The notes: generated by a model not told the origin, from the sequence alone. A DNA stretch of 14,899 bases from Bacteroidales bacterium 45-6 (GCA_001897035.1 MKRS01000195.1:1-14899); one strand, 5' to 3'. Shown: positions 7,237 through 14,899, counted from the stretch's first letter. Numbers and translations: made by a program.

Positions 7237-7268
7237 CAAATTTACCTGTCAATAAATCTCCTTCGCAA
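7237..7268 (-). promoter_or_regulatory. Promoter for holB (-ricT-gldH)
   Basis: Reading the minus strand, TTG at 7268-7266 is followed after 21 nt by TAAATTTG at 7244-7237. This fits the Bacteroidota primary sigma factor pattern (TTG/TTTG, 19-21 nt, TAnnTTTG). Transcription would start near 7230, giving a leader of about 75 nt. The -33 box lies inside the 3' end of metF. Confidence 0.55.
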
Positions 7269-8202
7269 TGCGCTTCACACTTTCAGAAGCCATCAGCGAG
7301 TAGAAATGCAGGCTGGGCACGCCACGTTTGACCAAATCGCGGCATTGCTGGATTCCCCATTCCACGCCAACGGCCTTGGCTTCGTCGTCTGTCTTACATT
7401 TCAACAGATCGGTGGCCAATTCCACCGGAATTTCGGAACGGAAAATGCGGGGAAGGACGGTCAATTGATCGCGGGTGACAATCGGCTTCACCCCCGGTAT
7501 GATTGGGATGGTGATGCCAGTTTGGCGGCATTTTTCCACAAATGAGAAATATTTTTCGTTGTCGAAAAACATCTGTGTGACAAGGTATTCCGCACCTTGA
7601 TCCTGTTTCATCTTGGCATAAAAAATATCTGACTCCAGATTGGGAGCCTCCTCGTGCTTTTCGGGATAGCACGCCATTCCGTAAGAAAACGGCGTTTCGA
7701 ATTTTTCGAAGGTGCTTCCATCGGCCGAGATTCCCTGATTGAAGTCCGCCACCTGTTTCTGTAGGTCGGTGGCATAGCTATTGAATGTGCCTTCAAACTT
7801 CGGGCCTTCCTTGTGGGCATCTCCACGCAGCAACAGCAGGTTATAGATCCCCAGAAAGTTGAGGTCAATCATGGCATATTCAGTCTCTTCCCGCGAAAAG
7901 CCTTTGCAGATCATGTGGGGAATGGCCGTGATGCCGTATTTGTTCTGGATGGCAGCAGCAATTGCCACAGACCCCGGACGCTTGCGCACATTCACCTTAC
8001 GAATGGCACCATCGGGAAATTCCTTGTATATATTTTCGCTTTGGTGCGTGGTGATGTTGATGTATTTGGGATCGAACTCGCGCAACTTGTCGATGATCTT
8101 ATACACCTTTTCGATGCTGTTCCCCTTGAGCGGCGGCAAAATTTCAAAAGAGAAAGCAGTCTTATCCCCTTTTATCAGTTCTGTCACAGTAGTCTTTATC
8201 AT
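7249..8202 (-). CDS. metF: Methylenetetrahydrofolate reductase
   Basis: This is a 317-residue flavoenzyme that reduces 5,10-methylene- to 5-methyl-tetrahydrofolate, feeding methionine synthesis. The TIM-barrel family is shown by the N-terminal FSFEILPP (E20 corresponds to the active-site glutamate, E28 in E. coli), NITTH, the LLLRGD motif with its conserved aspartate, the FAD-region GMACYPEKHEEAPN, the TQMFFDN strand, the IIPGVKPI segment and the C-terminal PSLHFYSLM. Length is usual for the bacterial single-domain enzyme. It begins with ATG at 8202, 57 nt after the rseP stop. That gap holds no good terminator and no clear -7 box, so readthrough from rseP is plausible. No SAM riboswitch was recognised upstream. 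Confidence 0.96.
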   Translation of the reverse strand: MIKTTVTELIKGDKTAFSFEILPPLKGNSIEKVYKIIDKLREFDPKYINITTHQSENIYKEFPDGAIRKVNVRKRPGSVAIAAAIQNKYGITAIPHMICKGFSREETEYAMIDLNFLGIYNLLLLRGDAHKEGPKFEGTFNSYATDLQKQVADFNQGISADGSTFEKFETPFSYGMACYPEKHEEAPNLESDIFYAKMKQDQGAEYLVTQMFFDNEKYFSFVEKCRQTGITIPIIPGVKPIVTRDQLTVLPRIFRSEIPVELATDLLKCKTDDEAKAVGVEWGIQQCRDLVKRGVPSLHFYSLMASESVKRIAKEIY

Positions 8203-8259
8203 ATCCTTAGCCAGTTAGCCATTATTGATTGAAAGCTGTTTTGCGAATCAGCCTTCCTT

Positions 8260-9594
8260 TTACTTAAATATCGCTTTAAAAATGTCGTTGCCGTTTGCAT
8301 AGAGCAGAAGTAGGACGAGCAAACCCATTCCAGCCATCGTGGCATATTCCACAAATTTTTCATTCGGCTTGCGACGAGTCACCACTTCGTAGAGCAGGAA
8401 CATCACGTGTCCGCCATCCAATGCGGGGATCGGCAGGATATTCATCACAGCCAGGATCACTGACAAGAAAGCGGTCATGAACCAAAATCCCTGCCAGTTC
8501 CACTCAGCGGGGAAGAGATTGCCAATGGCCGCAAATCCGCCCAAGTTGGAGGCCCCTTCTTTGGTGAACACAAACCGGAACTGAGCGATGTACCCCTCCA
8601 AGGTTTCTTTAGCCAGCTTGATGCCAGCAGGCAAAGCTGAGAGGAAGCTATATTTGTCGGCCTTGAAAATGCTCTTGTCAAACGAAGCCGCGTAAAAGCC
8701 CAAGGTGGCCGTGCTGTCCACAAAAGCCTGGGTGCTCATCAACGAATCCCCCCGGTAATAGCCCAAAGTGATGTTTTTGTTCTTGTTTTCGGAAATCAGA
8801 GTCCGCAGTTCATTGAACGAAGCGATGGTTTTCCCATTCACTTGCACAATGCTGTCTCCCTTTTGTAATCCGCTTTTTTCCGCATTACCTCCGGCCAGCA
8901 AGCTGTCAATGACGGCTGTAGTCCGGGGCTGGTAAGCTATTTTCTTGGAAGCGATGAGGCTATCTGCAAAATGCAGCGGCAGGTTGATTTTCACCGACTG
9001 CCCACCACGAATCACCTCCACCACTTTAGCATCTGCAAATGCCATGTAGGTATTCATGTCAAGGGTTTTATCCATCCTCAATTTCAGCAACTTGCCATCC
9101 GCACTCACGACTTTGTCGCCATCGTGAAATCCCGCATTCTTAGCCGCCTGGCTAAAAGACATTCCGTATTTCAGGTCCTTGAAATAAACGTATTTGTCGC
9201 CCCAGCAGAAAACGATCATGGAATAAATGAAAACGGCCAGAATCACGTTGAAAGTGACCCCACCGACCATCACCAGTAAGCGTTGCCAAGCGGGTTTGGA
9301 GCGGAATTCCCAAGGTTGCTCGGGCTGAGCCATCTGCTCCTTGTCCATCGATTCGTCGATCATCCCCGCTATTTTCACATAACCGCCCAACGGCAACCAG
9401 CCTATACCGTATTCTGTGTCGCTACCTTTGGGCTTAAATTTGAAAAGGGAAAACCAAGGGTCGAAAAACAGGTAAAACTTTTCTACTTTTATCTTGAAAA
9501 TCCGGGCAAAAAGAAAATGTCCGAATTCGTGAACAATCACCAAAATCGACAAGCTCAATATTAGTTGAAGTGCTTTAATTAAAAATGTTTCCAT
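8260..9594 (-). CDS. rseP: Site-2 protease RseP (membrane zinc metalloprotease)
   Basis: This is a 444-residue M50B intramembrane protease, which in other bacteria cuts anti-sigma factors and signal peptide remnants within the membrane. The zinc site HEFGH is at residues 22-26 in the first membrane helix, and the third ligand lies in the NxxPxPxLDGG motif (D393). Between them are PDZ-like modules (around 140-180 with GDKVVSADGK, and 225-285 with GDSIVQVNGK). Membrane helices are visible at about 5-30, 105-125, 360-385 and 415-430. It starts at ATG 9594, 21 nt after the dxr stop. dxr and rseP are neighbours in many bacteria. No anti-sigma factor gene is nearby. Confidence 0.96.
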   Translation of the reverse strand: METFLIKALQLILSLSILVIVHEFGHFLFARIFKIKVEKFYLFFDPWFSLFKFKPKGSDTEYGIGWLPLGGYVKIAGMIDESMDKEQMAQPEQPWEFRSKPAWQRLLVMVGGVTFNVILAVFIYSMIVFCWGDKYVYFKDLKYGMSFSQAAKNAGFHDGDKVVSADGKLLKLRMDKTLDMNTYMAFADAKVVEVIRGGQSVKINLPLHFADSLIASKKIAYQPRTTAVIDSLLAGGNAEKSGLQKGDSIVQVNGKTIASFNELRTLISENKNKNITLGYYRGDSLMSTQAFVDSTATLGFYAASFDKSIFKADKYSFLSALPAGIKLAKETLEGYIAQFRFVFTKEGASNLGGFAAIGNLFPAEWNWQGFWFMTAFLSVILAVMNILPIPALDGGHVMFLLYEVVTRRKPNEKFVEYATMAGMGLLVLLLLYANGNDIFKAIFK

Positions 9595-9615
9595 TCGCTA
9601 TTTTTAGTGTAAAAT

Positions 9616-10782
9616 TTATAATCTAATCAATTCCAGGGCAATGCGGCGTGATTCAGTATCCGTTTCCACATAATCCTGGTAGGTGGGGTTTGCCACAAAC
9701 GAAGCCTTACACATCGTCTGTTCGAGAACATGGCTCATTTCCAAAAAGCCGATTTTGTCCTGCAGGAAATTCGCCACAGCCACCTCGTTTGCAGCATTCA
9801 AAATGCACGGCAGGTTTCCCCCTTTGCCCACAGCCTCGTAGGCGAAGGCTAAGTTCCTGAATTTTTCCAGATCAGGCTGTTCGAAAGTCAGGGTATTCAA
9901 CTGAAAGAAATCCACCCTCTCGAAATCCGTTTTCACCCTTTCGGGGTATGTCAAAGCATATTGGATGGGCAGGCGCATGTCGGGCATTCCCAATTGGGCG
10001 ATCACCGAAGAATCTTCGAACTGCACCATGGAATGAACGATCGACTGGGGATGCACCAGCACTTGTATCCGTTCGGGTGGAACACCGAACAGCCATTTTG
10101 CCTCCATCATCTCGAAGCCCTTGTTCATCATCGAAGCCGAATCGATGGTCACTTTCGCCCCCATGTTCCAGTTGGGATGCTTCAGGGCATCGTTTTTAGT
10201 CACTTTTTTCAATTCGTCCATGCTTTTGAGACGAAAAGGACCGCCCGAAGCCGTGAGCAGAATTTTCTCGATCGGGCTTCGTTCGCCATTCAAACATTGG
10301 AAAATGGCGGAATGTTCAGAATCTACCGGAAGAATCGGCACTTTGTGTTCGAAGGCAAGGGCCGTAATCAACTCTCCAGCCACCACCAAGGTCTCTTTGT
10401 TGGCCAAAGCAATGGCTTTTCCCGCCTTAATGGCATGGATGGTCGGGCGCAGGCCTGAATAACCCACCAATGCGGTCAGCACAACGTCTATCGGCTCGCT
10501 TTCCACCCCTTGGGCGATAGCATCCGCACCAGCCCACACCTTGATGGGCAAATGGGAAAGCGCCGCCTTGAGCGTTTCATAATGTCTTTCGTCGGCAATC
10601 ACCACCACTTCAGGTTGAAACTCGATGGCTTGCGCGATCAGCAAATCTACCTGGCAGTTTGCGGTAAGGGCGTATATCTCGAAGCGTTCGGGGTTGTTGC
10701 GCACCACTTCCAGGGCTTGCGTGCCGATGGAGCCGGTGGAACCCAAAATAGCTATACTTCTCTTCTTTATGTCTGTTTCCAT
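9616..10782 (-). CDS. dxr: 1-deoxy-D-xylulose 5-phosphate reductoisomerase
   Basis: This is a 388-residue enzyme of the MEP isoprenoid pathway that converts DXP to 2-C-methyl-D-erythritol 4-phosphate with NADPH. Visible features: NADPH-binding loop GSTGSIG (14-20); NKE (128-130); metal-binding residues D154 and E156 in PVDSEHSA with E224 in NKGFEMMEAK; the substrate loop TASGGPFR; HPNWNMG; and VHPQSIVHS. All key residues are present and length is normal. It lies 20 nt after the M23 gene and 21 nt before rseP, so the three form one transcript with envelope themes. Confidence 0.97.
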   Translation of the reverse strand: METDIKKRSIAILGSTGSIGTQALEVVRNNPERFEIYALTANCQVDLLIAQAIEFQPEVVVIADERHYETLKAALSHLPIKVWAGADAIAQGVESEPIDVVLTALVGYSGLRPTIHAIKAGKAIALANKETLVVAGELITALAFEHKVPILPVDSEHSAIFQCLNGERSPIEKILLTASGGPFRLKSMDELKKVTKNDALKHPNWNMGAKVTIDSASMMNKGFEMMEAKWLFGVPPERIQVLVHPQSIVHSMVQFEDSSVIAQLGMPDMRLPIQYALTYPERVKTDFERVDFFQLNTLTFEQPDLEKFRNLAFAYEAVGKGGNLPCILNAANEVAVANFLQDKIGFLEMSHVLEQTMCKASFVANPTYQDYVETDTESRRIALELIRL

Positions 10783-10802
10783 TCTTAATTCTTAAATCTT
10801 GT

Positions 10803-11678
10803 TCAAAAAGTGATATACGACTCGGGATTGACAGGCATCCCCTTGTACCACAATTCAAAATGCAAATGTGGCCCGGTTTTCTCCTGGCCCGAACTTCCGA
10901 CGATGGCGATCACCTCGCCTGTGCGCACCTGATCGCCGGTTTTCTTGAGGATCAGGTCGTTGTTTTTGTAAATCGACACAAACCCGTTCTGGTGCTGCAG
11001 CTGGATAAAGTAACCAACGTTGGGGTCGTAGCCGCTGAAAATCACGGCCCCCTCCAACACCGCCACCACGCTTTCCCTGGCTTTGGCCGCCAAGTCGATT
11101 CCATAATGATTGACAGCGGGATTGTATTTAGCGGAAACAATGCCCTTCATAGGCTTGAAAAAGACAGCCCCTTCGGTCATCGTCTTGTTTCCTTCTGTTT
11201 TTGCCGACAAGTTGTACTTCTCTTCCTTTTCGTATTTTTCGTTGAACTGCTTCTCGCTCTCCGATTTGGCCAGCGACTTGTCGTTTTCCGAAATGGTCAC
11301 CACATCCTTCGAGCGGGACGAATCGGGGTCTATTTTACCCTGAAAAACCGAGTGAAGGCTTTCGATGTACGATGATTGCTGGTTGAGCTTGACCTCAAGG
11401 GAATCGATCAGGATGGCATTTTTGAGTGCAAAACTTCTCACTTCCGCATCGGAATAGCCGGGTAAATAGTTGCGGATAGGGGTGGCGATGATGCCGATAG
11501 CGGTGAGTGTAATCAACGTGATGGCAAAAACCAGCACCAACATGGATCCCATAAAAATAGAAGCCTGCAAACGACCCACCTCTTCCAACGTGTTTTCGTT
11601 CAAGACGGAAAGCCTGTACTTGAAGTGCAGCCGTTTCCAAAGCCCATGTTTGCTTTTCTCTTTTTTTGTCCTTGCCAT
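10803..11678 (-). CDS. Membrane-anchored M23 (LytM-like) peptidase family protein
   Basis: This is a 291-residue protein. Residues 1-40 are a basic cytoplasmic head, 42-66 one membrane helix, about 80-165 a charged, partly coiled-coil linker, and 175-291 the M23/LytM domain. Zinc-site residues are in place: H191 and D195 (HYGID) and H271/H273 (HLHFE). The position normally occupied by the other catalytic histidine (YxHx or YKHN in relatives) reads YKNN, with N239 where His is expected, so activity may be reduced or absent. M23 proteins cut peptidoglycan cross-links or, when degenerate, activate other hydrolases. It is first gene of the operon with dxr and rseP. The start ATG at 11678 gives the usual Bacteroidota N-terminus (basic head, then WKRLHFKYRLSVLN). 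Confidence 0.93.
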   Translation of the reverse strand: MARTKKEKSKHGLWKRLHFKYRLSVLNENTLEEVGRLQASIFMGSMLVLVFAITLITLTAIGIIATPIRNYLPGYSDAEVRSFALKNAILIDSLEVKLNQQSSYIESLHSVFQGKIDPDSSRSKDVVTISENDKSLAKSESEKQFNEKYEKEEKYNLSAKTEGNKTMTEGAVFFKPMKGIVSAKYNPAVNHYGIDLAAKARESVVAVLEGAVIFSGYDPNVGYFIQLQHQNGFVSIYKNNDLILKKTGDQVRTGEVIAIVGSSGQEKTGPHLHFELWYKGMPVNPESYITF

Positions 11679-11763
11679 GCAATGCTGTTGCCGGTGTGCG
11701 ATTTCGGATTTTAAATTTATACCGACGGGCGAAATATGCCCGAAACTTTTATTTTTTAACGGG

Positions 11764-11771
11764 CAAATTTA
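11764..11771 (-). promoter_or_regulatory. Candidate -7 box for the M23-dxr-rseP operon
   Basis: The minus strand reads TAAATTTG, an exact TAnnTTTG match, with only a T-run rather than a good TTG at the -33 position. Transcription would start near 11757, leaving a leader of about 80 nt. The leader contains a 5-bp GC hairpin (CGGGC/GCCCG, 11726-11730 with 11738-11742). Confidence 0.4.
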
Positions 11772-11836
11772 AGAATTTCTGATACAGAAAAAAAACTATT
11801 TGCGTGAATTGCTATTAATAGTTAGTAATAATAGAT

Positions 11837-11993
11837 GAAAAGCCCTGAAACTTCCGGCTGGAATGGCTTCACATTTTCAGCACAAAGGCTGCGCGGCCTA
11901 TGTGCTTCAGGAAGAAAATTGAGCCAAGGCAAATCCTCCCCGTTTGGATGAACCACAGAAAACAAGGCTGATAGATGGCAGACTTGGGCTTTT
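11837..11993. ncRNA. Candidate structured RNA (multi-hairpin element closed by an 8-bp stem)
   Basis: A locally GC-richer element in an AT-rich gap folds well by eye. The ends pair perfectly (AAAAGCCC at 11837-11844 with GGGCTTTT at about 11986-11993). Inside is a long arm: 11864-11869 with 11921-11926, 11873-11878 with 11914-11919, 11880-11884 with 11901-11905, and 11886-11889 with 11896-11899, loop TGCGCG. Smaller hairpins are TTCC/GGAA (11852-11855 with 11860-11863) and ATCC/GGAT (11933-11936 with 11946-11949) with a C-rich loop. The strand is unclear. A minus promoter TTTG-N19-GTTATTTG ends at 12004. A weaker plus one is TTTG-N20-TAGTAATA (11799-11830), and one G-U pair plus a T5 run favour plus. 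A 74-codon minus frame (11822-12046) crosses it but looks like chance. I cannot name the class. The 6S-type (Bacteroidales-1) RNA is one possibility. Confidence 0.5.
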
Positions 11994-12234
11994 TGGATAA
12001 AAACAAATAACAAGTGCGAAATCAGGAACACAAAAGGATATAGCACTCAATTATTTCATAATAAACAATTTAAAAGGAATTTCTCCTAAAACGTCAAGAT
12101 GCAGGTTTGAGAAAAAAGTGTGAAAAACACAAAAGTATTCAGTTTTTGATTAATTTTGCAACTTGAATTTGAGACACCCTCTTTCATTTAACCGAAAGAA
12201 TTTAAATTCGATATTACCTATTTAAACAACTACA
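11994..12234. other. Upstream region of spt
   Basis: This is AT-rich sequence between the structured element and the spt start codon. It contains the candidate -7 box at 12151-12158 and a small GTGT/ACAC hairpin at 12118-12130. No supported gene and no tRNA were seen. Confidence 0.5.
12151..12158 (+). promoter_or_regulatory. Candidate -7 box for spt
   Basis: TAATTTTG is an exact TAnnTTTG match 76 nt before the spt ATG, implying a leader of about 70 nt. No TTG/TTTG is found at the correct -33 distance, so confidence is limited. Confidence 0.4.
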
Positions 12235-13455
12235 ATGAGCTTATTAAGAGATAAGTTGTACAAGTATGATGCTGCCCGCAATGCGAGAGCAGCCGGTATC
12301 TACCCCTATGCGAAAGCGATCGAAAGCGACCAGGACACCGAAGTCATCATCAACGGCAAGAAAGTGCTGATGTTCGGTTCGAACGCTTATCTGGGATTAA
12401 CGAATCATCCAAAAGTAAAAGAAGCTGCCATAGCCGCCCTCAAAAAATATGGAACGGGCATGGCCGGTTCCCGCCACCTCAACGGCACGCTCGACATCCA
12501 CATCGAGCTGGAAAAGAAGCTGGCCAAATTTGTGGGAAAAGAAGACGCCATCATGTATTCGACCGGCTTCAACACCAACCAAGGGGTGCTTTCCTGCGCA
12601 ACAGGGCGCGAAGACTTCATCATTTGGGACGAATTGAACCACGCTTCAATCATCGAAGGGTTGCGGCTTTCGTTTTCCACCAAATTCAAGTACCGTCACA
12701 ACGACATGGAATCCCTTGAAAAACAGCTTCAACGATGCGATGCCGACAAGGTGAAGCTGATCGTGATGGACGGTGTTTTCAGCATGGAAGGCGACATCGC
12801 CAAACTTCCTGAAATCGTTCAGCTCGCCAAAAAATACAATGCAAGCGTGATGGTGGACGAAGCACACAGTTTGGGTGTGCTCGGCTCCAATTTCAACGGA
12901 AAAGGGCTTGTGGACCAATGCGGACTCACTGACGACGTGGAACTGATTATGGGAACATTCAGCAAGTCGCTGGCCTCAATCGGAGGCTTTATTGCCGGCG
13001 ATGAAGCCGTGCTCGACTACCTGCGCCACAACTCCCGCGAATACATCTTCACGGCAAGCGCCACTCCCTCGGCTACCGCCGCGGCAAGCGCAGCCTTGGA
13101 CATATTGCTTACCGAACCCGAACGGGTAAAAAATCTGTGGGAAATCACCCATTATGCTTTGGATGGATTCCGCGAAATGGGTTGCGAGATCGGCCACACG
13201 GCCACCCCGATCATCCCGCTGTTTATCCGCGACAATGAAAAGACATTCATCATCACCAAACGTCTTTTCGAAGAAGGCATTTTCGTGAATCCGGTGGTTT
13301 CGCCAGCTGTGGCCCCAACCGACACGCTCATCCGCTTCTCGCTGATGGCCACTCACACCAAAGAACAGATCGATATTGCTTTTGCCAAGATCTACAAGGT
13401 GTTCCGCGAAATGGACGTGATTCCAGAGAGCAAAGTTTTTGCCAGCAAAGCCTGA
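12235..13455 (+). CDS. spt: Serine palmitoyltransferase (alpha-oxoamine synthase family)
   Basis: This is a 406-residue PLP enzyme that condenses serine with a fatty acyl-CoA to give the ketosphinganine-type base, the first step of Bacteroidota sphingolipid synthesis. Visible features: N-terminal YPY and the VLMFGSNAYLGLTNHP motif; GTGMAGSRHLNGT; NHAS with H136 that stacks on PLP; VDEAHSLGVLG with D208 and H211; and TFSKSLASIGG with the PLP lysine K244. Relatives with the same fold are 8-amino-7-oxononanoate synthase (BioF) and glycine C-acetyltransferase (Kbl). The N-terminus and the GSNAYLGL block are closest to Bacteroides-type SPT as I know it, so SPT is the best call though the sequence alone cannot exclude another oxoamine synthase. 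It is followed by a strong terminator, so it is probably a single-gene transcript. Confidence 0.9.
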   Translation: MSLLRDKLYKYDAARNARAAGIYPYAKAIESDQDTEVIINGKKVLMFGSNAYLGLTNHPKVKEAAIAALKKYGTGMAGSRHLNGTLDIHIELEKKLAKFVGKEDAIMYSTGFNTNQGVLSCATGREDFIIWDELNHASIIEGLRLSFSTKFKYRHNDMESLEKQLQRCDADKVKLIVMDGVFSMEGDIAKLPEIVQLAKKYNASVMVDEAHSLGVLGSNFNGKGLVDQCGLTDDVELIMGTFSKSLASIGGFIAGDEAVLDYLRHNSREYIFTASATPSATAAASAALDILLTEPERVKNLWEITHYALDGFREMGCEIGHTATPIIPLFIRDNEKTFIITKRLFEEGIFVNPVVSPAVAPTDTLIRFSLMATHTKEQIDIAFAKIYKVFREMDVIPESKVFASKA

Positions 13456-13478
13456 TAATTCGCATTTTCAATTATACT

Positions 13479-13525
13479 AAAAGTTGCTCTCCGACGTTTC
13501 AACATAAGGAGAGCAACTTTTTTTA
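13479..13525 (+). terminator. Strong intrinsic terminator after spt
   Basis: A perfect 14-bp stem (13479-13492 with 13508-13521, GTTGCTCTCC against GGAGAGCAAC plus A-T pairs) encloses a 15-nt loop and runs into seven T residues. It starts 24 nt after the spt stop codon and ends about 22 nt before the next gene. Confidence 0.9.
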
Positions 13526-13547
13526 TGTTGTACTATTTCAACAACCA

Positions 13548-14861
13548 ATGAAGAGAATACTTGGCCTGCTGTTCTTATTGGGGCAATTCGTCCACTCGTT
13601 TGCACAATACAGTGTCGATGGCACCGTATATGCTTACCCCGTGAGTGCCAGTAGCGGCATTCAGGCTGTTTATATTGCAAACGGGCTGAGTGCAATCACC
13701 ATCAGCTACACGGCCGACAACGGCAAATCCATCCATTGGTATAGTTACAAACAATCTTTGGCCGACAAAGTGCCGGTAAATCCTTCGCTGGTGAATGCGG
13801 CAAACAACGGCTCCACCACAACATACAGCATTTCCGCTCCCGAAGATGCCACAGGCTACCTTGTGGAAGAAGACGGAGCGTTGAAAGCCACCCTCTGGAT
13901 GATGGATTACAGCAAGCATCTACCTAAACTCAACAGCATAACGGCCACGGCAAGCACCGATTGCAGCAGCAAAAGCGTCACCCTTGCGGTCGATAAATCA
14001 GACAAGGTGACTTATTTCGGGGTAAGCGGAGTGGAATACAGCCTGAATCTGCAGTACAAACTGCGTTACGGCAGGCAAGCCTGGGATGCCACGGCCAATG
14101 CCTTCGTATCTTCGAGCGTCATGTCCGACTGGCAAACGGTGGGAAGCTCCCTCGTCTTGGCTGCGCCACTGACTGACACGAAATTCACCCTCTCCGGCGA
14201 CAAGATAGCCGATTACCTTGGCATTGCGCAAAGCATCACCTCCGCCTTGTACGAGGAAAAGTTCACCGAAACCCACATCGTGGCCTCTCAAACGCCACAC
14301 AGTGCGGACAACGAGGTGGGAGGATCCACAACGGACGAATTAGGCGGTTCGGCTCCTGCCGAGATCTCATTCAAAGGATACGCCAACGAACCCGTTGCCG
14401 CTTATTATGCCTGGACTATTTACAAAAAAAAGGATCTCAAAAACTGGATCGCCCGGTATAACGACAAATCCGTCACCTACACCTTCAACGAGGCGGGAGA
14501 CTACATCGTTTATCTGACCACGACAAATGCCTCCTCCACTTGCCAGGACACTGCATCGGTAGAGTTTTCCATCTCCGAATCTTTCCTCGACCTGCCCAAC
14601 TATTTCACGCCGAACGCCTCGCCCGGAGAGAACGACGAATACAAGGTGGCCTACAAATCGCTCGTCAGCTTCAAAGCCACCATCTTCAACCGCTGGGGCA
14701 ACAAACTCTACGAATGGACAGACCCTTCGAAAGGCTGGGACGGAAAATACCACGGCAACTACGTCACGCCGGGAGTCTATTTCGTTGTGATAGAAGCCAA
14801 AGGATCAGACGGAGTGCAGTACAAGAAAGCCCGCGACATCAATATCCTGACCACCCCCTGA
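13548..14861 (+). CDS. Secreted protein with PKD-like domain and T9SS type B sorting domain
   Basis: This is a 437-residue protein. A signal peptide (MKRILGLLFLLGQ, cleavage near HSFAQ at residue 20) is followed by beta-rich sequence of unrecognised type (about 21-265), a PKD/Ig-like module (about 283-345: YYAWTIYKK, YTFNEAGDYIVYLTTTN) and a C-terminal domain (346-437) of the gliding-motility/T9SS type B class: LPNYFTPNASPGENDEY, FKATIFNRWGNKLYEW, KGWDGKYHG, VTPGVYFVVIEA. Such domains direct export through the type IX secretion system and surface attachment, so the organism should encode T9SS elsewhere. No enzymatic motif is visible, and an adhesin or structural role is possible. It follows the spt terminator by about 22 nt with no clear promoter box, so its expression is uncertain. 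Confidence 0.88.
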   Translation: MKRILGLLFLLGQFVHSFAQYSVDGTVYAYPVSASSGIQAVYIANGLSAITISYTADNGKSIHWYSYKQSLADKVPVNPSLVNAANNGSTTTYSISAPEDATGYLVEEDGALKATLWMMDYSKHLPKLNSITATASTDCSSKSVTLAVDKSDKVTYFGVSGVEYSLNLQYKLRYGRQAWDATANAFVSSSVMSDWQTVGSSLVLAAPLTDTKFTLSGDKIADYLGIAQSITSALYEEKFTETHIVASQTPHSADNEVGGSTTDELGGSAPAEISFKGYANEPVAAYYAWTIYKKKDLKNWIARYNDKSVTYTFNEAGDYIVYLTTTNASSTCQDTASVEFSISESFLDLPNYFTPNASPGENDEYKVAYKSLVSFKATIFNRWGNKLYEWTDPSKGWDGKYHGNYVTPGVYFVVIEAKGSDGVQYKKARDINILTTP

Positions 14862-14899
14862 CAGATAGAAACGAAAAAAGGGGCAAAAGCGAACCCGTA

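Noticed and set aside
8203..8259. Weak hairpin between rseP and metF (AAGGCTG/CAGCTTT on the minus strand)
   Set aside because: Only seven pairs including one G-U, and no T-run follows. It is not convincing as a terminator.
11822..12046. 74-codon minus-strand frame between the M23 gene and spt
   Set aside because: It has no domain, no supported start and low-complexity ends, and most of it is explained by the foldable element. I keep it only as an alternative reading of that element.
1..14899. CRISPR arrays, tRNA or rRNA genes, transposases, prophage or defence genes
   Set aside because: I looked for spaced repeats, integrase/transposase motifs and tRNA-like cloverleaf ends and found none. 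The window is mostly core genome.

Overview
The window comes from a member of phylum Bacteroidota, most likely order Bacteroidales but outside classic Bacteroides. The signs are a housekeeping run holB-ricT-gldH, a bacterial serine palmitoyltransferase (sphingolipid synthesis), a protein ending in a type IX secretion (T9SS) type B sorting domain, promoter -7 boxes of the TAnnTTTG kind, and almost no Shine-Dalgarno sequences. Genus cannot be fixed from the sequence alone. Most of the window is ordinary core genome. The accessory part is on the left, roughly 1-4019.

Layout. (1) 1-1278, minus strand: a two-gene unit coding a beta-barrel-like outer-membrane protein and the N-terminal part of a secreted protein with propeller-like repeats, cut by the window edge. 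(2) 1279-1683: a non-coding divergent region with candidate promoters on both strands. (3) 1684-4019, plus strand: an HTH regulator fused in frame to a membrane segment and an extracytoplasmic DUF4488/lipocalin-like domain, followed 29 nt later by a secreted thioredoxin-fold protein whose N-terminus resembles the same domain. (4) 4052-11678, minus strand: seven genes transcribed leftward, in order M23 endopeptidase-like protein, dxr, rseP, metF, holB, ricT, gldH. The first three are spaced 20-21 nt apart and are surely an operon. A good promoter precedes holB, and a terminator-like hairpin lies between holB and ricT. (5) 11679-12234: a divergent intergenic region with a strongly foldable element at about 11837-11993 that looks like a structured RNA. 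(6) 12235-14861, plus strand: serine palmitoyltransferase, a strong intrinsic terminator, then a T9SS cargo protein.

How it fits together: much of the window serves the cell envelope. It includes isoprenoid precursor synthesis (Dxr), intramembrane proteolysis (RseP), a peptidoglycan peptidase homologue, sphingolipid synthesis, a gliding/T9SS-associated lipoprotein (GldH) and a T9SS cargo. MetF (one-carbon metabolism), HolB (clamp loader) and RicT are housekeeping. The points most worth checking are the structured element upstream of spt, the membrane-spanning HTH fusion with its nested signal-peptide start, and the M23 protein in which an expected active-site histidine reads as asparagine.
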